64,000 bases of DNA, taken from contig NZ_LUTS01000001.1 in assembly GCF_001597735.1 (NCBI RefSeq), positions 248,001-312,000 of the forward strand, written 5' to 3'. The notes beneath the pieces are model-generated. The model saw nothing but the letters and a program-made list of their open reading frames with translations, did not search any database and had not been told where the DNA came from. Source of the stretch: Neptuniibacter pectenicola (GTDB lineage: Bacteria > Pseudomonadota > Gammaproteobacteria > Pseudomonadales > Balneatricaceae). The position numbers and the translations under genes are program-made. Shown in pieces: positions 55,542 through 64,000 of the stretch (positions within the stretch are counted from its first letter, which is position 1; every line of letters begins with the position of its first letter).

Positions 55542-56255
55542 CTAAAGGGAGAACATTCGTTGAAACGTCGCCTGATAATCACTATCCGCGGTATCGCGTA
55601 CAGGCTCACCATGTCCACATAAAACATGCTTGAATGACAACGAGGATAGACGCATAAAATCATCACCGCTCGGCTCGGCAACTTGTGCCCATACGGGGCC
55701 TATATTGGCCGGAGTAAAGAAGTTCATGGTTTGCATCAACTCAGTGGATGCATCAGAGAAATATTGATCTGGTTGCAACCAGTTCTGTAATGCATCACAG
55801 GCAATCAGTACACCGCCTGCTCGGTCAATACGTAAAATACCCTCAGGGATTTTGGTCGTACTAAAGGTAAAGAGCGTGGCATCAGAAATAGGGATGTTAT
55901 CGGACGTTAAACAGCGTGTTGCTTGCACACCCTCTTCTATCTCCATACCGGGGATAGTCCAGTATTCTGCATGGTAACGGTCAATATAAAACTGATCATC
56001 GCGCCCATGTAAACAGCCAAGACGAACCACATCCGTTACCTTCCCAAGGCGATCCAGCTCAGCTAAGCCTTCATCGTCTAAACGAATACTATTAACGAGA
56101 ATAAGGCGTTCACCGTCCCGCACGACGGTCATATTTCGACTGAACGTCCAATCCACCCCTTGCAACACGGTCTCCATAGCACCGCTGACAAAAAACAGAT
56201 CAGGAAACACCTCCTCTATAGCACCATGGGCGAGTGCGGGAGAAAAATCATCCAT
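55542..56255 (-). CDS. MBL-fold-like hypothetical protein
   Basis: 237 residues resembling a metallo-beta-lactamase-fold protein, with LGCLHGRDDQFYIDRYHAEYW, ILRIDRAGGVLIACDALQNW and a late HVLCGHGEPV that fits MBL metal-site positions. The standard HxHxDH motif is incomplete (only CLHGRDD), so metal binding and hydrolase activity are doubtful. It lies 22 bp upstream of the pseudokinase/GGDEF gene on the same strand and is probably in the same transcript. Function unknown. Confidence 0.6.
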   Translation of the reverse strand: MDDFSPALAHGAIEEVFPDLFFVSGAMETVLQGVDWTFSRNMTVVRDGERLILVNSIRLDDEGLAELDRLGKVTDVVRLGCLHGRDDQFYIDRYHAEYWTIPGMEIEEGVQATRCLTSDNIPISDATLFTFSTTKIPEGILRIDRAGGVLIACDALQNWLQPDQYFSDASTELMQTMNFFTPANIGPVWAQVAEPSGDDFMRLSSLSFKHVLCGHGEPVRDTADSDYQATFQRMFSL

Positions 56256-56265
56256 TACATACTCC

Positions 56266-57060
56266 TCAATCTTCGTTGTAATCGAAGCGCCCTACGTAAC
56301 AATACTCTCGGGCATATTCATGCAAAAAACCATCAAGGTATTGCCGTTGGGCCTGGCTAAAACGCCCTAAGCGAACATCCTCCATCGTTTCACTATTATC
56401 ACTACAATCGAGCCTTTTTAGGTGAAACAAGGTCATATCTTTACCACCAAAAAAGCGTTTCAGGTACTCATGAAGTGGGCGCGCCGCTGACATATCAAAA
56501 ACAGCGCCATCAAGAGCCGTATATAAAGGGTATTGTGCTAAAGACGCCCGAGTAAATATAGGATAGTTACCCACAGGAGGCATAAAAATAGGGTAAGGAT
56601 CGATCTGATGGGTAGGCTGTTGCGCAAGCTGAGTAACATACTCAGGATCAAGCCCAGCCGATCGCGCGCCTGCAACAACAATATTAAGGTAACGACGGCT
56701 TGGCAGGCAGGTGTCATCAATAAACTCAGGCATTCCAATATAGGTCAGCGCTGCTACCGGGCCTTTATGGGTATCAACATTAACACTGATACGGTCATAA
56801 CCATGACCATAGGCCTCAACCGCATCTAACGGGGCAAGTGCAGCGTCAGGACACTCGTAAAGTACCCCCTGAACGCAATCATTCGGATTATCGCTACGCT
56901 CTATATTGCCAACACCCCCTTCCTGGCGGAAGAAATGCTGGACATTAAACCTAAGACGCCAACCCCGTAAAACCGCTCGTTGTGCCGTTAAAGGTTCTAC
57001 ACCTTTAGCCCGCAGCGAAGTACGGTTCATGTTAGAGCCAAAGCCAAAATAACGAAACAT
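56266..57060 (-). CDS. gamma-glutamylcyclotransferase-like protein
   Basis: 264 residues with the GGCT fold. The N-terminal MFRYFGFGSNMNRTSLRAKG holds the YGSN-type substrate loop, and LDAVEAYGHGYDR holds the candidate catalytic Glu. GGCT enzymes release 5-oxoproline from gamma-glutamyl amines. It is longer than typical bacterial GGCTs and has a C-terminal extension (about 170-264) of unknown role. ATG 57060 gives the usual start. A second, unrelated GGCT-fold protein lies at 5344. The gap 57076-57310 carries only a small ACCTGA/TCAGGT palindrome at 57211-57226. Confidence 0.78.
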   Translation of the reverse strand: MFRYFGFGSNMNRTSLRAKGVEPLTAQRAVLRGWRLRFNVQHFFRQEGGVGNIERSDNPNDCVQGVLYECPDAALAPLDAVEAYGHGYDRISVNVDTHKGPVAALTYIGMPEFIDDTCLPSRRYLNIVVAGARSAGLDPEYVTQLAQQPTHQIDPYPIFMPPVGNYPIFTRASLAQYPLYTALDGAVFDMSAARPLHEYLKRFFGGKDMTLFHLKRLDCSDNSETMEDVRLGRFSQAQRQYLDGFLHEYAREYCYVGRFDYNED

Positions 57061-57310
57061 GTTGATATAAACCACCCTATAGCGACCAACTAATCAAGCT
57101 AATAGGTAGCTTAGACATACGTTAAATCACTGACAGCAAGACCTTTTACAATACAGAGATCATGCGCGAAATCAACAATCTAACAACAGGTGTACTCACG
57201 CCAGTATTTTACCTGACACTTCAGGTATACGCCGCTTCACCCCTGAGGTTTTCCGCTTATTTAACGCCCGCTCCGCAGGCCTAACGTCCAAGGCTAAAGG
57301 AATCTATAAC

Positions 57311-58282
57311 CTACGACCACTGTTCTCGATCTGAAGCGGTGTGGAAGCTCCACGCAACAACACGACTAATCTTTTGTCCTTGGGCCATCTCGATGGTTTT
57401 AACTTTTTTAGCATTAACCTGTTTTAGCACCTGATAAACGGCAGGCAGGTTATCTTTTTTAGACAGTAAGGTAGTGAACCACAGCACATTATCTGCATAC
57501 TGCCGGCTCTCTTTGATCATTTGGCGTACAAAGGAAATTTCACCCCCTTTACACCATAATTCAGCCCCCTGACCACCAAAATTGAGTGTTTCCTTACCAT
57601 CGCTGGTTGTCCCGTTAGCCCGATGTAAATTTCTTACTTTACGCTGATTACCCGTCCGCGCCTCTGCCAGTGAAGCATGAAAAGGCGGGTTACAAATCGT
57701 AAAATGGAAACGCTCTTCAGGCATGATAATATCCTGAAATATTTGCTCTGAAGAGGTTTGCAGCCGGCACTGCAATTTGTTCTTCATCACCTTGTTTGAC
57801 CTAACAATCTCATTCACTGCAGCGATAGAGACAGGATCGATATCACTACCAACAAACTGCCAACCGTAACTCTGACTACCAATAATAGGGTAGATACAAT
57901 TCGCCCCTACCCCCACGTCTAAACCGCGAACATTCGCACCAACAGGCACCTTCCCGGTGTTACTTTCAGCTAAGAGATCAGCAATGTAATGGATATAGTC
58001 GGCACGCCCCGGAATCGGTGGACATAAATAACCCGCAGGAATATCCCAAAAGGCGATCTGATAAAACACTTTCAACAGCGCCTGATTGAGTAACTTAACC
58101 GCGTGCGGATCAGAAAAGTTAATAGAATCCTGCCCATTCGGTGTTTGATATACATGGGGTAAAAGTTCAGGACATGCTGTGCAGAGCTGCTCAAAATCAT
58201 AACGCGAACGATGAAGATTCCTAGCATGCAGCGATACTTTAATGGCGGATTTTTCACTGCCTTGTTGCAAACGTTTACTCAC
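57311..58282 (-). CDS. rlmF: 23S rRNA (adenine(1618)-N(6))-methyltransferase RlmF
   Basis: 323 residues matching E. coli YbiN/RlmF in length and motifs. SAM motif I is GLDVGVGANCIYPIIG and the amino-methylase catalytic motif is NPPFHASLAEA (NPPF), with FVGSDIDPVSI between. It methylates N6 of A1618 in 23S rRNA. The N-terminus HARNLHRSRYDFEQL is characteristic of RlmF. It stands alone in this region. Confidence 0.95.
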   Translation of the reverse strand: MSKRLQQGSEKSAIKVSLHARNLHRSRYDFEQLCTACPELLPHVYQTPNGQDSINFSDPHAVKLLNQALLKVFYQIAFWDIPAGYLCPPIPGRADYIHYIADLLAESNTGKVPVGANVRGLDVGVGANCIYPIIGSQSYGWQFVGSDIDPVSIAAVNEIVRSNKVMKNKLQCRLQTSSEQIFQDIIMPEERFHFTICNPPFHASLAEARTGNQRKVRNLHRANGTTSDGKETLNFGGQGAELWCKGGEISFVRQMIKESRQYADNVLWFTTLLSKKDNLPAVYQVLKQVNAKKVKTIEMAQGQKISRVVAWSFHTASDREQWS

Positions 58283-58487
58283 ACAGCCTCACACATTTAT
58301 ATCAATCTCGATTTATGCAGGGATTGTAGCAAGATAAGCTGGGAGGCGTTTAGAAAGTTATCACTTATCGAATGAAAAGCGAGAAGAGAGAAAAAAGAGC
58401 GCCAAGCCTTACCTGTTACAGACCCCTAACGTATGCTTCCTGCAAGACTTGGCTAAAGTTACCAGCGATAGTATAAGATCCTCCCTG

Positions 58488-59735
58488 TTATGAGTTAGAT
58501 ACCATGCGAACACGGTATTCATTGGCGACAATGCGCCACTGTGGGACTTCATCCATAACACCCACTTGGTCTAAATAACGCAGTGATAGATTGCTGGCTA
58601 AGTTACATTCGCCTTCCACATGTACAGACGGAATCATGGCATCAGCAACATGCACCGCAGTTAATACGCTAAAACTATTGTCTTTAGATAGATGAGGAAC
58701 ATGATGCAACATCACCGCCTCAATAACCTGAGGTGGCAGATTCCAGAGAGCCAGTAACGCACCGGCAACTTCACCATGAAAAAAGCCAAAGGCCGCCTTC
58801 TCAACTAAATAGATAGGTTTTTTCTTTTTAACCGCGTAGTTCAGTAATTTTTTATATTGTTCAGGGTTATTGGATGCCATGATCAACACACCGAGATCAT
58901 GCAACAAACCGGCTAAAAAGGCTTGGTCTTGCATCACTTTACTGGCACCGGCACGACGACAGATACTTTGCGCTAACCGAGCAATAATTAACGACCGTGC
59001 ATGGAGTTTCTCAAATGAAAATGCCTGCCAGTCATCGGGGCTTTTAAACTGATCATTTAACTGGCTGCTTAATGCAAGGCTACGTAAGTTACGCACCCCG
59101 AGCATTGAGATCGCTTCATTGACATTAACAATCGTGCGCTCAAATCCAAAGAAAGCGGAGTTCACTTGCTTCATAATTTGGGCAACCACAGCAGGGTCTT
59201 GCTCCACAATCTCGCTAATCTCGCCTAAGTCAGCGCGATCAGAATTAATAGCCGCAGTCAGCTGGCGATAGATACTAGGAGGTGAAGGCAGACAACCCAC
59301 TGCACCCACATACGCTTGCAAGGAGTTACGGTTAAGCAACTTGAGTAGTTTAATCTGATATTCCAGCGATTCGCCCATCCCCTCAATGTTTACTGAGCTG
59401 GGATAAATACGATGGGCAACATCAGCCGCGTTAGATTTTTGGGCGGCATTCCAATATTCAGCCCCGATAAAAACGCGCACTAACGTAGGCTGCACGTTGG
59501 CTATTTTAGCCATTAACTCAATGTCGACTTGAGCACGCATAGAGCACGGTATAATCACCGCATCACATATATGCTCCTCTAAATGTAAAAGCAAACTTTC
59601 CCGAGAATCAAAACGAACAAAGTCCCACACAAAGTCCGAAGCTGCAATGTCACCTGCCCAGTTGGCATAGCGACACTCGGCATCTAACATGACCACTTTG
59701 AAGTTATGTAAAGAGCTATTTATGGCGCTGCTCAT
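58488..59735 (-). CDS. HDOD domain signalling protein
   Basis: 415 residues. The N-terminal about 130 residues resemble a receiver-like or unassigned domain (MLDAECRYANWAGDI, CDAVIIPCSM). The HDOD domain (about 145-350) has LPSPPSIYRQLTAAI, the helix AISMLGVRNLRSLALSSQL and the HD-like core DQAFLAGLLHDLGVLIMA. HDOD proteins lack catalytic HD metal chemistry in many cases and act in stress or c-di-GMP-linked regulation. It sits near the GGDEF sensor gene but not in its operon. Two 42-bp direct repeats lie upstream. Confidence 0.88.
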   Translation of the reverse strand: MSSAINSSLHNFKVVMLDAECRYANWAGDIAASDFVWDFVRFDSRESLLLHLEEHICDAVIIPCSMRAQVDIELMAKIANVQPTLVRVFIGAEYWNAAQKSNAADVAHRIYPSSVNIEGMGESLEYQIKLLKLLNRNSLQAYVGAVGCLPSPPSIYRQLTAAINSDRADLGEISEIVEQDPAVVAQIMKQVNSAFFGFERTIVNVNEAISMLGVRNLRSLALSSQLNDQFKSPDDWQAFSFEKLHARSLIIARLAQSICRRAGASKVMQDQAFLAGLLHDLGVLIMASNNPEQYKKLLNYAVKKKKPIYLVEKAAFGFFHGEVAGALLALWNLPPQVIEAVMLHHVPHLSKDNSFSVLTAVHVADAMIPSVHVEGECNLASNLSLRYLDQVGVMDEVPQWRIVANEYRVRMVSNS

Positions 59736-59810
59736 GATCTTGACTCACATTAATTAAATTAATCATTACAGAGGTTGTACCTGTAAAATAGTGAGTATAA
59801 AGCGTTTTAA

Positions 59811-59953
59811 AAGCCTGTTTTTATTAAAATTTTAGCGGCTTTTTAGGGAGAAAAAATCATCTGTTTGAAAAACAGAGCAAGCGTCAGTAAAACGGGGCGG
59901 CTATAAGAACAAAGCTGTTTTGATTAAAATTTTATCGACCTTTTAATGAGAAT
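59811..59953. repeat. 42-bp imperfect direct repeats upstream of the HDOD gene
   Basis: 59811-59853 and 59912-59953 share AAGC(C)TGTTTT-ATTAAAATTTTA and TTTTA..GAGAA parts, 101 bp apart. The shared core TGTTTT.ATTAAAATTTTA is 21 bp with one variable base. They lie 75-220 bp upstream of the HDOD start and could be duplicated regulatory sites. The gap 59736-60048 has no gene. Confidence 0.6.
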
Positions 59954-60048
59954 ATTTCACTTTAAAACCTTAAATAATCTCACAACGCCCTCCGCCCTTA
60001 ATCATTAATACCCCGTTATTCTGACCCGATCTGCAGGGAAAGATGTAA

Positions 60049-60507
60049 TTATTCTGGGGATTCCAACGCGGAGGGACGCGACCAGATATACAGCACCGCG
60101 ATGATAATTGTCACAACAACCGCGAGCTTCAAACCAATATGGAACGCTTTAAAAAACAGTGGATATATCACCATCAGCAACATCATCGTGGTCGCGACTA
60201 TTTTTATCTTTAATGGGATGACACCCCCGTTTTCCCACTCCCTTATATAGTTACCAAAATAGCGATTATTTAACAGCGATTGGTGCAAGCGTTCTGAACT
60301 ACGGGAAAAGCAGAATGCGGCGACCAGTAAAAAAGGGGTTGTTGGCAGCAGAGGTAAAATGACACCAATAAAGCCCAACACCACGCATAAGCCGCCACAA
60401 AAAAGATAGGTATAACGTACAATTTTAGCTTTCAACGATGCCTCCCTAACCCTATCAAGCCAATGTAGTAGAAATGTAGATAGTGCGCCTACCGCATAGG
60501 ATAGCAA
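60049..60507 (-). CDS. ybaN: YbaN/DUF454 family inner membrane protein
   Basis: 152 residues. The DUF454 core is CVVLGFIGVILPLLPTTPFLLVAAFCFSRSSERLH, followed by NRYFGNYIREWENGGVIPLKIKI and a C-terminal hydrophobic pair of helices. The function of YbaN is unknown. The apparent TTG start at 60507 is weak; the N-terminal extension before KAKIVRYTYLF may not be translated. Confidence 0.85.
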   Translation of the reverse strand: MLSYAVGALSTFLLHWLDRVREASLKAKIVRYTYLFCGGLCVVLGFIGVILPLLPTTPFLLVAAFCFSRSSERLHQSLLNNRYFGNYIREWENGGVIPLKIKIVATTMMLLMVIYPLFFKAFHIGLKLAVVVTIIIAVLYIWSRPSALESPE

Positions 60508-60508
60508 G

Positions 60509-60534
60509 TAAAAAAAAAGGCATCTAACGATGCC
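60509..60534 (-). terminator. terminator of nasA
   Basis: AGGCATC (60517-60523) pairs with GATGCCT (60528-60534), followed on the minus strand by a run of eight T residues. It is 67 bp after the nasA stop. Confidence 0.85.
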
Positions 60535-60600
60535 TATAATTATCTCTACTCTGGAAAAGCTCTACACACAGTGTAACGGCCTCTCTCTGGTTATCATTAT

Positions 60601-63240
60601 TCACTTCACTGCGTTGCTCAGCATCTCATTTAATTCAGGAATACAGGACCCGCAGTTGGTGCCACACTTTAACTGCTGGCCCAGCATGTCAACGGATGTA
60701 CATCCCTGCCCTATCGCCGTCTCAATCGCATGACTTCCCACCTGGTAACAACTACATATCATGGCGCCAGGGTCTTCAACATCACAACCGGTCATACTTA
60801 ATATAAACCGACGCTGCTCAATCGACAGGTTAGCTTCCGCAAACATCGCTTCCAGCCAGCTGGTGGATGGTATCTCCCCATAGGGCATAACAAAGAACGT
60901 CCATGCTAACCGATGACCCTTAAGGCCAGCCGCTCTAAAGTTTTGGTTATGTTTATCCTCTAACCAAACCGCCACCTCACCTAAATGCGTTTTGCACCAT
61001 GCTAGCGCATCAGGCAGCTCCACCGTATCCGCCAAATAGTAAAAAGAGAGATCACCTTTAGGTACTTTGGACCAATACTCAACGGGGAGGTTCAGCTCAA
61101 TATCAGAGCGACACATCAACCACCCCTGCCAGCACGGATTCAGCTTAGCAAGACTCACACGGCCATGTTTTGATTCTGGCTGACCCGAAATAGGGTCCGT
61201 CACCGATTCTAGCAACGCGCCCATCTTACCTAAGGCACTAAATTCGCTATTCCAATGCATAGGCACAAACAGTTCGCCCCTACGCTGCTCCGATGCCATC
61301 ACCCGTGCCCGACCAATATAATCACCCTGCGGATGGCTCAGTTTAACCAACTCCCCATCAGAGATATGCTCTTTAATCGCATCAGCCTGATGTAGCTCAA
61401 CAAAAGGCTCATCTCGATGCTGAAACAATCGGGGCGCCCGTCCGCTCACAGCCATGGTATGCCACTGATCGCGAATACGCCCCGTATTTAATAGATAAGG
61501 CAGCGCCTCTGTGACTTGCTGAACGGGACTGGAGGTATGAATAGGTACAAAGCGAGCACGGGTTGTCGGTGTAAAAAAGCGTCCATCTGAAAACATACGG
61601 GCCGTGCCATAAGGAGCTGCTGCCGTTACCGGCCATTGAACCGGTTTAAAGTTATCATAGGTTTGAATATCAATATCTTTGTACAAGCTAATATCAAAAT
61701 CACGCGTCCCCTCATTTTCAAAGCCTGACAAGGCCGCATGTTCAGCAAAAATTTCAGCCGGATGCTGGTAAGTGAACGCTTCAGCAAACCCCATCCGTTT
61801 TGCCACTTCGCTGACAATCCACCAATCATGCCGCGCCTCACCTGTCGGCGCTAAAAGACTACGCTGCCGGGAGATCCGCCGCTCCGCATTGGTTACAGTG
61901 CCATCTTTTTCACTCCACCCGGTCGCAGGTAAACACACATCGGCATATTTCAGTGTTTCGGTGCTCGCCATGCAATCAGAAACAACCACTAAAGGACACT
62001 TTTCCAGTGCGGCAGTGACCTGGTGGGTATTAGGTAAGCTTACCGCAGGGTTTGTCCCCATGATCCAAACCGCTTTAACTGTACCGGCTTCTATCGCCTG
62101 AAACAGCTCAACGGCTTTTAGTCCTTCCGTCTTCGCGATATTCGGCGCCTTCCAAAAACGAGACACAAGATCGATCGATGCCTCTGTAGAAAAATCTAAG
62201 TGGGCGGCCAGCTGATTCGCCAACCCGCCGACTTCGCGCCCACCCATCGCGTTAGGCTGACCGGTAATAGAAAAGGGCCCTGCGCCTTCAAAACCTATAC
62301 GTCCCGTGGCAAGGTGACAGTTAATGATTGCATTGGAGTTATCGGTGCCACTAAACGACTGATTAACCCCTTGAGAATAGAAGGTCACAACCTTATCGGT
62401 TGCAGAAAACCAATGATAAAAAGTACTTAAGCTATCCTCATCTACATCACAGTATTCCGCGACCGACGCAATAGAATCAAACTGCTGCCGTGCGGCCTCT
62501 AACGCCCCCTCAAAACCCTCAGTATATTGATCGATATAGGTCTCGTTTAGGACGTCACTGTCTGCCAAAAAGCGCAATAAGCCGGAAAAAAGCTCACTAT
62601 CCGTGCTCGGTTTTAAGGCAATATGAAGATCCGCTAAATCACAGGTCGCCGTTCGTCGGGGATCAATCACGACAACGTTAAGGGCAGGGTTCTTTTTCTT
62701 GGCCGCGTTCATTCTTTGATATAAAACGGGATGGTTCCACGCCGCATTACTGCCCACTAAAACAAGCAACTCTGCTTTCTCTAAGTCCTCATAAGAGCAA
62801 GGCACCGTGTCACTACCAAATGCTCGCTTATAACCCGCAACCGCAGACGACATACACAAGCGAGAGTTGGTATCCACATTAGCACTACCAATAAACCCCT
62901 TCATCAGTTTATTAGCCACATAGTAATCTTCTGTTAGTAACTGACCGGACAAATAGAACGCGACAGAATCAGGCCCATGCTCTGATATAGTGCGAAGAAA
63001 CCGGGAAGAGACCTCTTCCAGTGCATGATCCCAACTTACGGGGCGGTGATTAATCAGCGGAGTCAGCAGTCGACCATCCGCACCCAACACCTCGTGAAGC
63101 GCTGATCCTTTAACGCATAACCGACCAAAATTGGAGGGGTGAGATTTATCGCCTTTAACGCCAATTGAACCGGAATCAAGAATATCAGCATCAACACCAC
63201 AGCCCACACCGCAGTATGGACACGTTGTCATTTTGTGCAT
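60601..63240 (-). CDS. nasA: assimilatory nitrate reductase catalytic subunit
   Basis: 879 residues. An N-terminal [4Fe-4S] cluster has Cys7, Cys10, Cys14 and Cys42 (CPYCGVGC and GRLCVKG). The molybdopterin domains follow with NSRLCMSSAVAGYKRAFG and TNPAVSLPNTHQV. The C-terminus carries a BFD-like [2Fe-2S] domain (ICSCYQVG and CGTNCGSCIPEL). It reduces nitrate to nitrite in the cytoplasm for assimilation. GGAGG 5 nt before ATG 63240 fixes this start. The gene has a long leader and its own terminator; nirBD or nasB is not in the window. Confidence 0.95.
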   Translation of the reverse strand: MHKMTTCPYCGVGCGVDADILDSGSIGVKGDKSHPSNFGRLCVKGSALHEVLGADGRLLTPLINHRPVSWDHALEEVSSRFLRTISEHGPDSVAFYLSGQLLTEDYYVANKLMKGFIGSANVDTNSRLCMSSAVAGYKRAFGSDTVPCSYEDLEKAELLVLVGSNAAWNHPVLYQRMNAAKKKNPALNVVVIDPRRTATCDLADLHIALKPSTDSELFSGLLRFLADSDVLNETYIDQYTEGFEGALEAARQQFDSIASVAEYCDVDEDSLSTFYHWFSATDKVVTFYSQGVNQSFSGTDNSNAIINCHLATGRIGFEGAGPFSITGQPNAMGGREVGGLANQLAAHLDFSTEASIDLVSRFWKAPNIAKTEGLKAVELFQAIEAGTVKAVWIMGTNPAVSLPNTHQVTAALEKCPLVVVSDCMASTETLKYADVCLPATGWSEKDGTVTNAERRISRQRSLLAPTGEARHDWWIVSEVAKRMGFAEAFTYQHPAEIFAEHAALSGFENEGTRDFDISLYKDIDIQTYDNFKPVQWPVTAAAPYGTARMFSDGRFFTPTTRARFVPIHTSSPVQQVTEALPYLLNTGRIRDQWHTMAVSGRAPRLFQHRDEPFVELHQADAIKEHISDGELVKLSHPQGDYIGRARVMASEQRRGELFVPMHWNSEFSALGKMGALLESVTDPISGQPESKHGRVSLAKLNPCWQGWLMCRSDIELNLPVEYWSKVPKGDLSFYYLADTVELPDALAWCKTHLGEVAVWLEDKHNQNFRAAGLKGHRLAWTFFVMPYGEIPSTSWLEAMFAEANLSIEQRRFILSMTGCDVEDPGAMICSCYQVGSHAIETAIGQGCTSVDMLGQQLKCGTNCGSCIPELNEMLSNAVK

Positions 63241-63406
63241 CTAAACCTCCACTGCTTTGTAACACACAAATCCAGACGCACTTTCCAGTTCACGGTATAT
63301 ATGGCACGGAGCCACATATCTGCGTATTGCCAGATAAGTGCGCTCCGTTGCGCTACTATAATTTTTTATGTACTAACAATGAGTACATGGTTGTAAAGAA
63401 AGATTA
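63241..63406 (-). promoter_or_regulatory. nasA leader with ANTAR-type hairpin
   Basis: About 165 nt between the predicted start (near 63406) and the nasA ATG. GCGC-loop-GCGC at 63340-63353 has the loop AACGGA, with A1 and G4 as in hexaloops bound by ANTAR proteins. Further hairpins follow: ATCTG/CAGAT and ATATGTGGC/GCCATATAT. NasT, encoded divergently, is an ANTAR antiterminator. I do not see a clear second hexaloop or U-run, so the antitermination role is likely but not proved. Confidence 0.5.
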
Positions 63407-63416
63407 CCCGTGATTG

Positions 63417-63432
63417 AGCAAGCACTGTGCCA
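63417..63432 (-). promoter_or_regulatory. sigma-54 promoter of nasA
   Basis: The minus strand reads TGGCACAGTGCTTGCT, a perfect -24/-12 element with correct spacing. Confidence 0.85.
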
Positions 63433-63533
63433 ATTGGGTATACCGCTAAGACCCAACGCGTGATTACACGCCCTGCACCTGACCCGCTTATACACAGCGA
63501 CGAGCCACCAAACAACAACTAAATAAGCCATCC

Positions 63534-63548
63534 GCACCACAATGGAAC
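63534..63548. promoter_or_regulatory. NtrC-like enhancer site upstream of nasA
   Basis: GCACCACAATGGAAC fits the NtrC pattern at most positions and lies about 105 bp upstream of the nasA sigma-54 promoter. It resembles the site before the guanidine operon. Confidence 0.6.
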
Positions 63549-63601
63549 ATTTATTGCTTATTTAATCAGTATCCACCTCCGGATATGGATTAATACGTAA
63601 C

Positions 63602-64000
63602 GTGAATCGTTTAAATGTTTTACTGATAGATGACGAACCGGAAAGAGTCCAGGCGCTCAAAGAAGCGCTTCACTCACTAGGCCATCATGTCGTCTGCCAA
63701 CTACCCAATACTACCCATCTCAATAAGCGTGTTGAGGATACCCATCCAGACATCGTTATTATCGATATGGATTCGCCTAATCGAGACACACTCGAAAGTA
63801 TGTCGACGATGAGCAAAAACAATCCAAGACCTATCGTTTTTTTCGCTGAGCAGCAAAATGATCGTAAAACGATGTCTGATGCCATTAATGCGGGCGTCAG
63901 TGCTTACATATCGGACGGGCTACAGCCCGACCGGGTAAAAGCGATTATGGATACCGCTATTGCTCATTTCGATGCCCATAGCTCACTGCGCGCAGAACTC
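63602..64000 (+). CDS. nasT: NasT-like ANTAR response regulator, truncated by window end
   Basis: 133 codons from GTG 63602 to the edge: VNRLNVLLIDDEPERVQALKE begins a receiver fold, with phospho-acceptor-type Asp in DIVIIDMDSP and the conserved late Lys-like position near YISDG. The helix QPDRVKAIMDTAIAHFD leads to the ANTAR domain, which is cut off. NasT normally relieves termination in the nasA leader when nitrate or nitrite is sensed by NasS. Divergence from nasA fits this role. Confidence 0.85.
   Translation, partial: MNRLNVLLIDDEPERVQALKEALHSLGHHVVCQLPNTTHLNKRVEDTHPDIVIIDMDSPNRDTLESMSTMSKNNPRPIVFFAEQQNDRKTMSDAINAGVSAYISDGLQPDRVKAIMDTAIAHFDAHSSLRAEL

Overview
The window looks like chromosome from a marine gammaproteobacterium of the Oceanospirillales type (Neptunomonas, Neptuniibacter or Amphritea-like). 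This is inferred from moderate GC, FtsZ and GcvP sequences of gammaproteobacterial type, DUF1302/DUF1329 proteins, NtrC/sigma-54 nitrogen promoters, and REP palindromes with their transposase. No species can be assigned by reading alone.

Layout. 0-2.1 kb: start of an AraC gene, a DsbA/HCCA-isomerase-type protein, an unknown gene, and tRNA-Ser(GGA) with a duplicated 3' end. 2.1-5.3 kb: ftsZ and ftsA, separated from ftsQ and preceded by an AT-rich region with five exact-period 32-bp repeats. 5.3-14 kb: housekeeping and envelope genes (rmuC, an O-methyltransferase, the ydbH-ynbE-ydbL envelope operon, a DsbB-like protein, an LpxR-like deacylase). 14-19.3 kb: a TonB-dependent copper receptor and gcvP.

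19.3-33.8 kb is an AT-richer catabolic island: AraC regulator, MMPL/RND transporter, YCF48 propeller, DUF1329, DUF1302 barrel, AcoR-like sigma-54 activator, Baeyer-Villiger monooxygenase (BVMO) and a MetX-like esterase. The likely job is import or handling of a hydrophobic ketone, oxygenation to an ester, then hydrolysis. The island is bounded by inverted ends carrying repeated 17-bp sites, in the manner of Tn7-type transposon ends, but no transposase was seen. Upstream of the BVMO lies an 868-bp gene-free leader with two copies of an unassigned structured, terminator-like RNA element.

33.9-40.1 kb: two EamA transporters, an AraC regulator, a HlyU-like protein, a RAYT transposase amid many REP palindromes, an FrnE-like protein, and yghU behind a promoter with an operator-like palindrome. 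40.2-50.3 kb: a complete guanidine-assimilation operon (ABC transporter, two DUF1989 subunits, biotin-dependent carboxylase, allophanate hydrolase) led by a guanidine-I (ykkC) riboswitch, with a sigma-54 promoter and NtrC-like site further upstream. 50.4-60.5 kb: a 1685-residue pseudokinase/AAA/GAF/GGDEF sensor, an MBL-like protein, a gamma-glutamylcyclotransferase, rlmF, an HDOD protein and ybaN. 60.6-64 kb: assimilatory nitrate reductase nasA, also behind sigma-54 and NtrC sites, diverging from a truncated nasT. The guanidine and nitrate loci together suggest nitrogen scavenging under nitrogen limitation.
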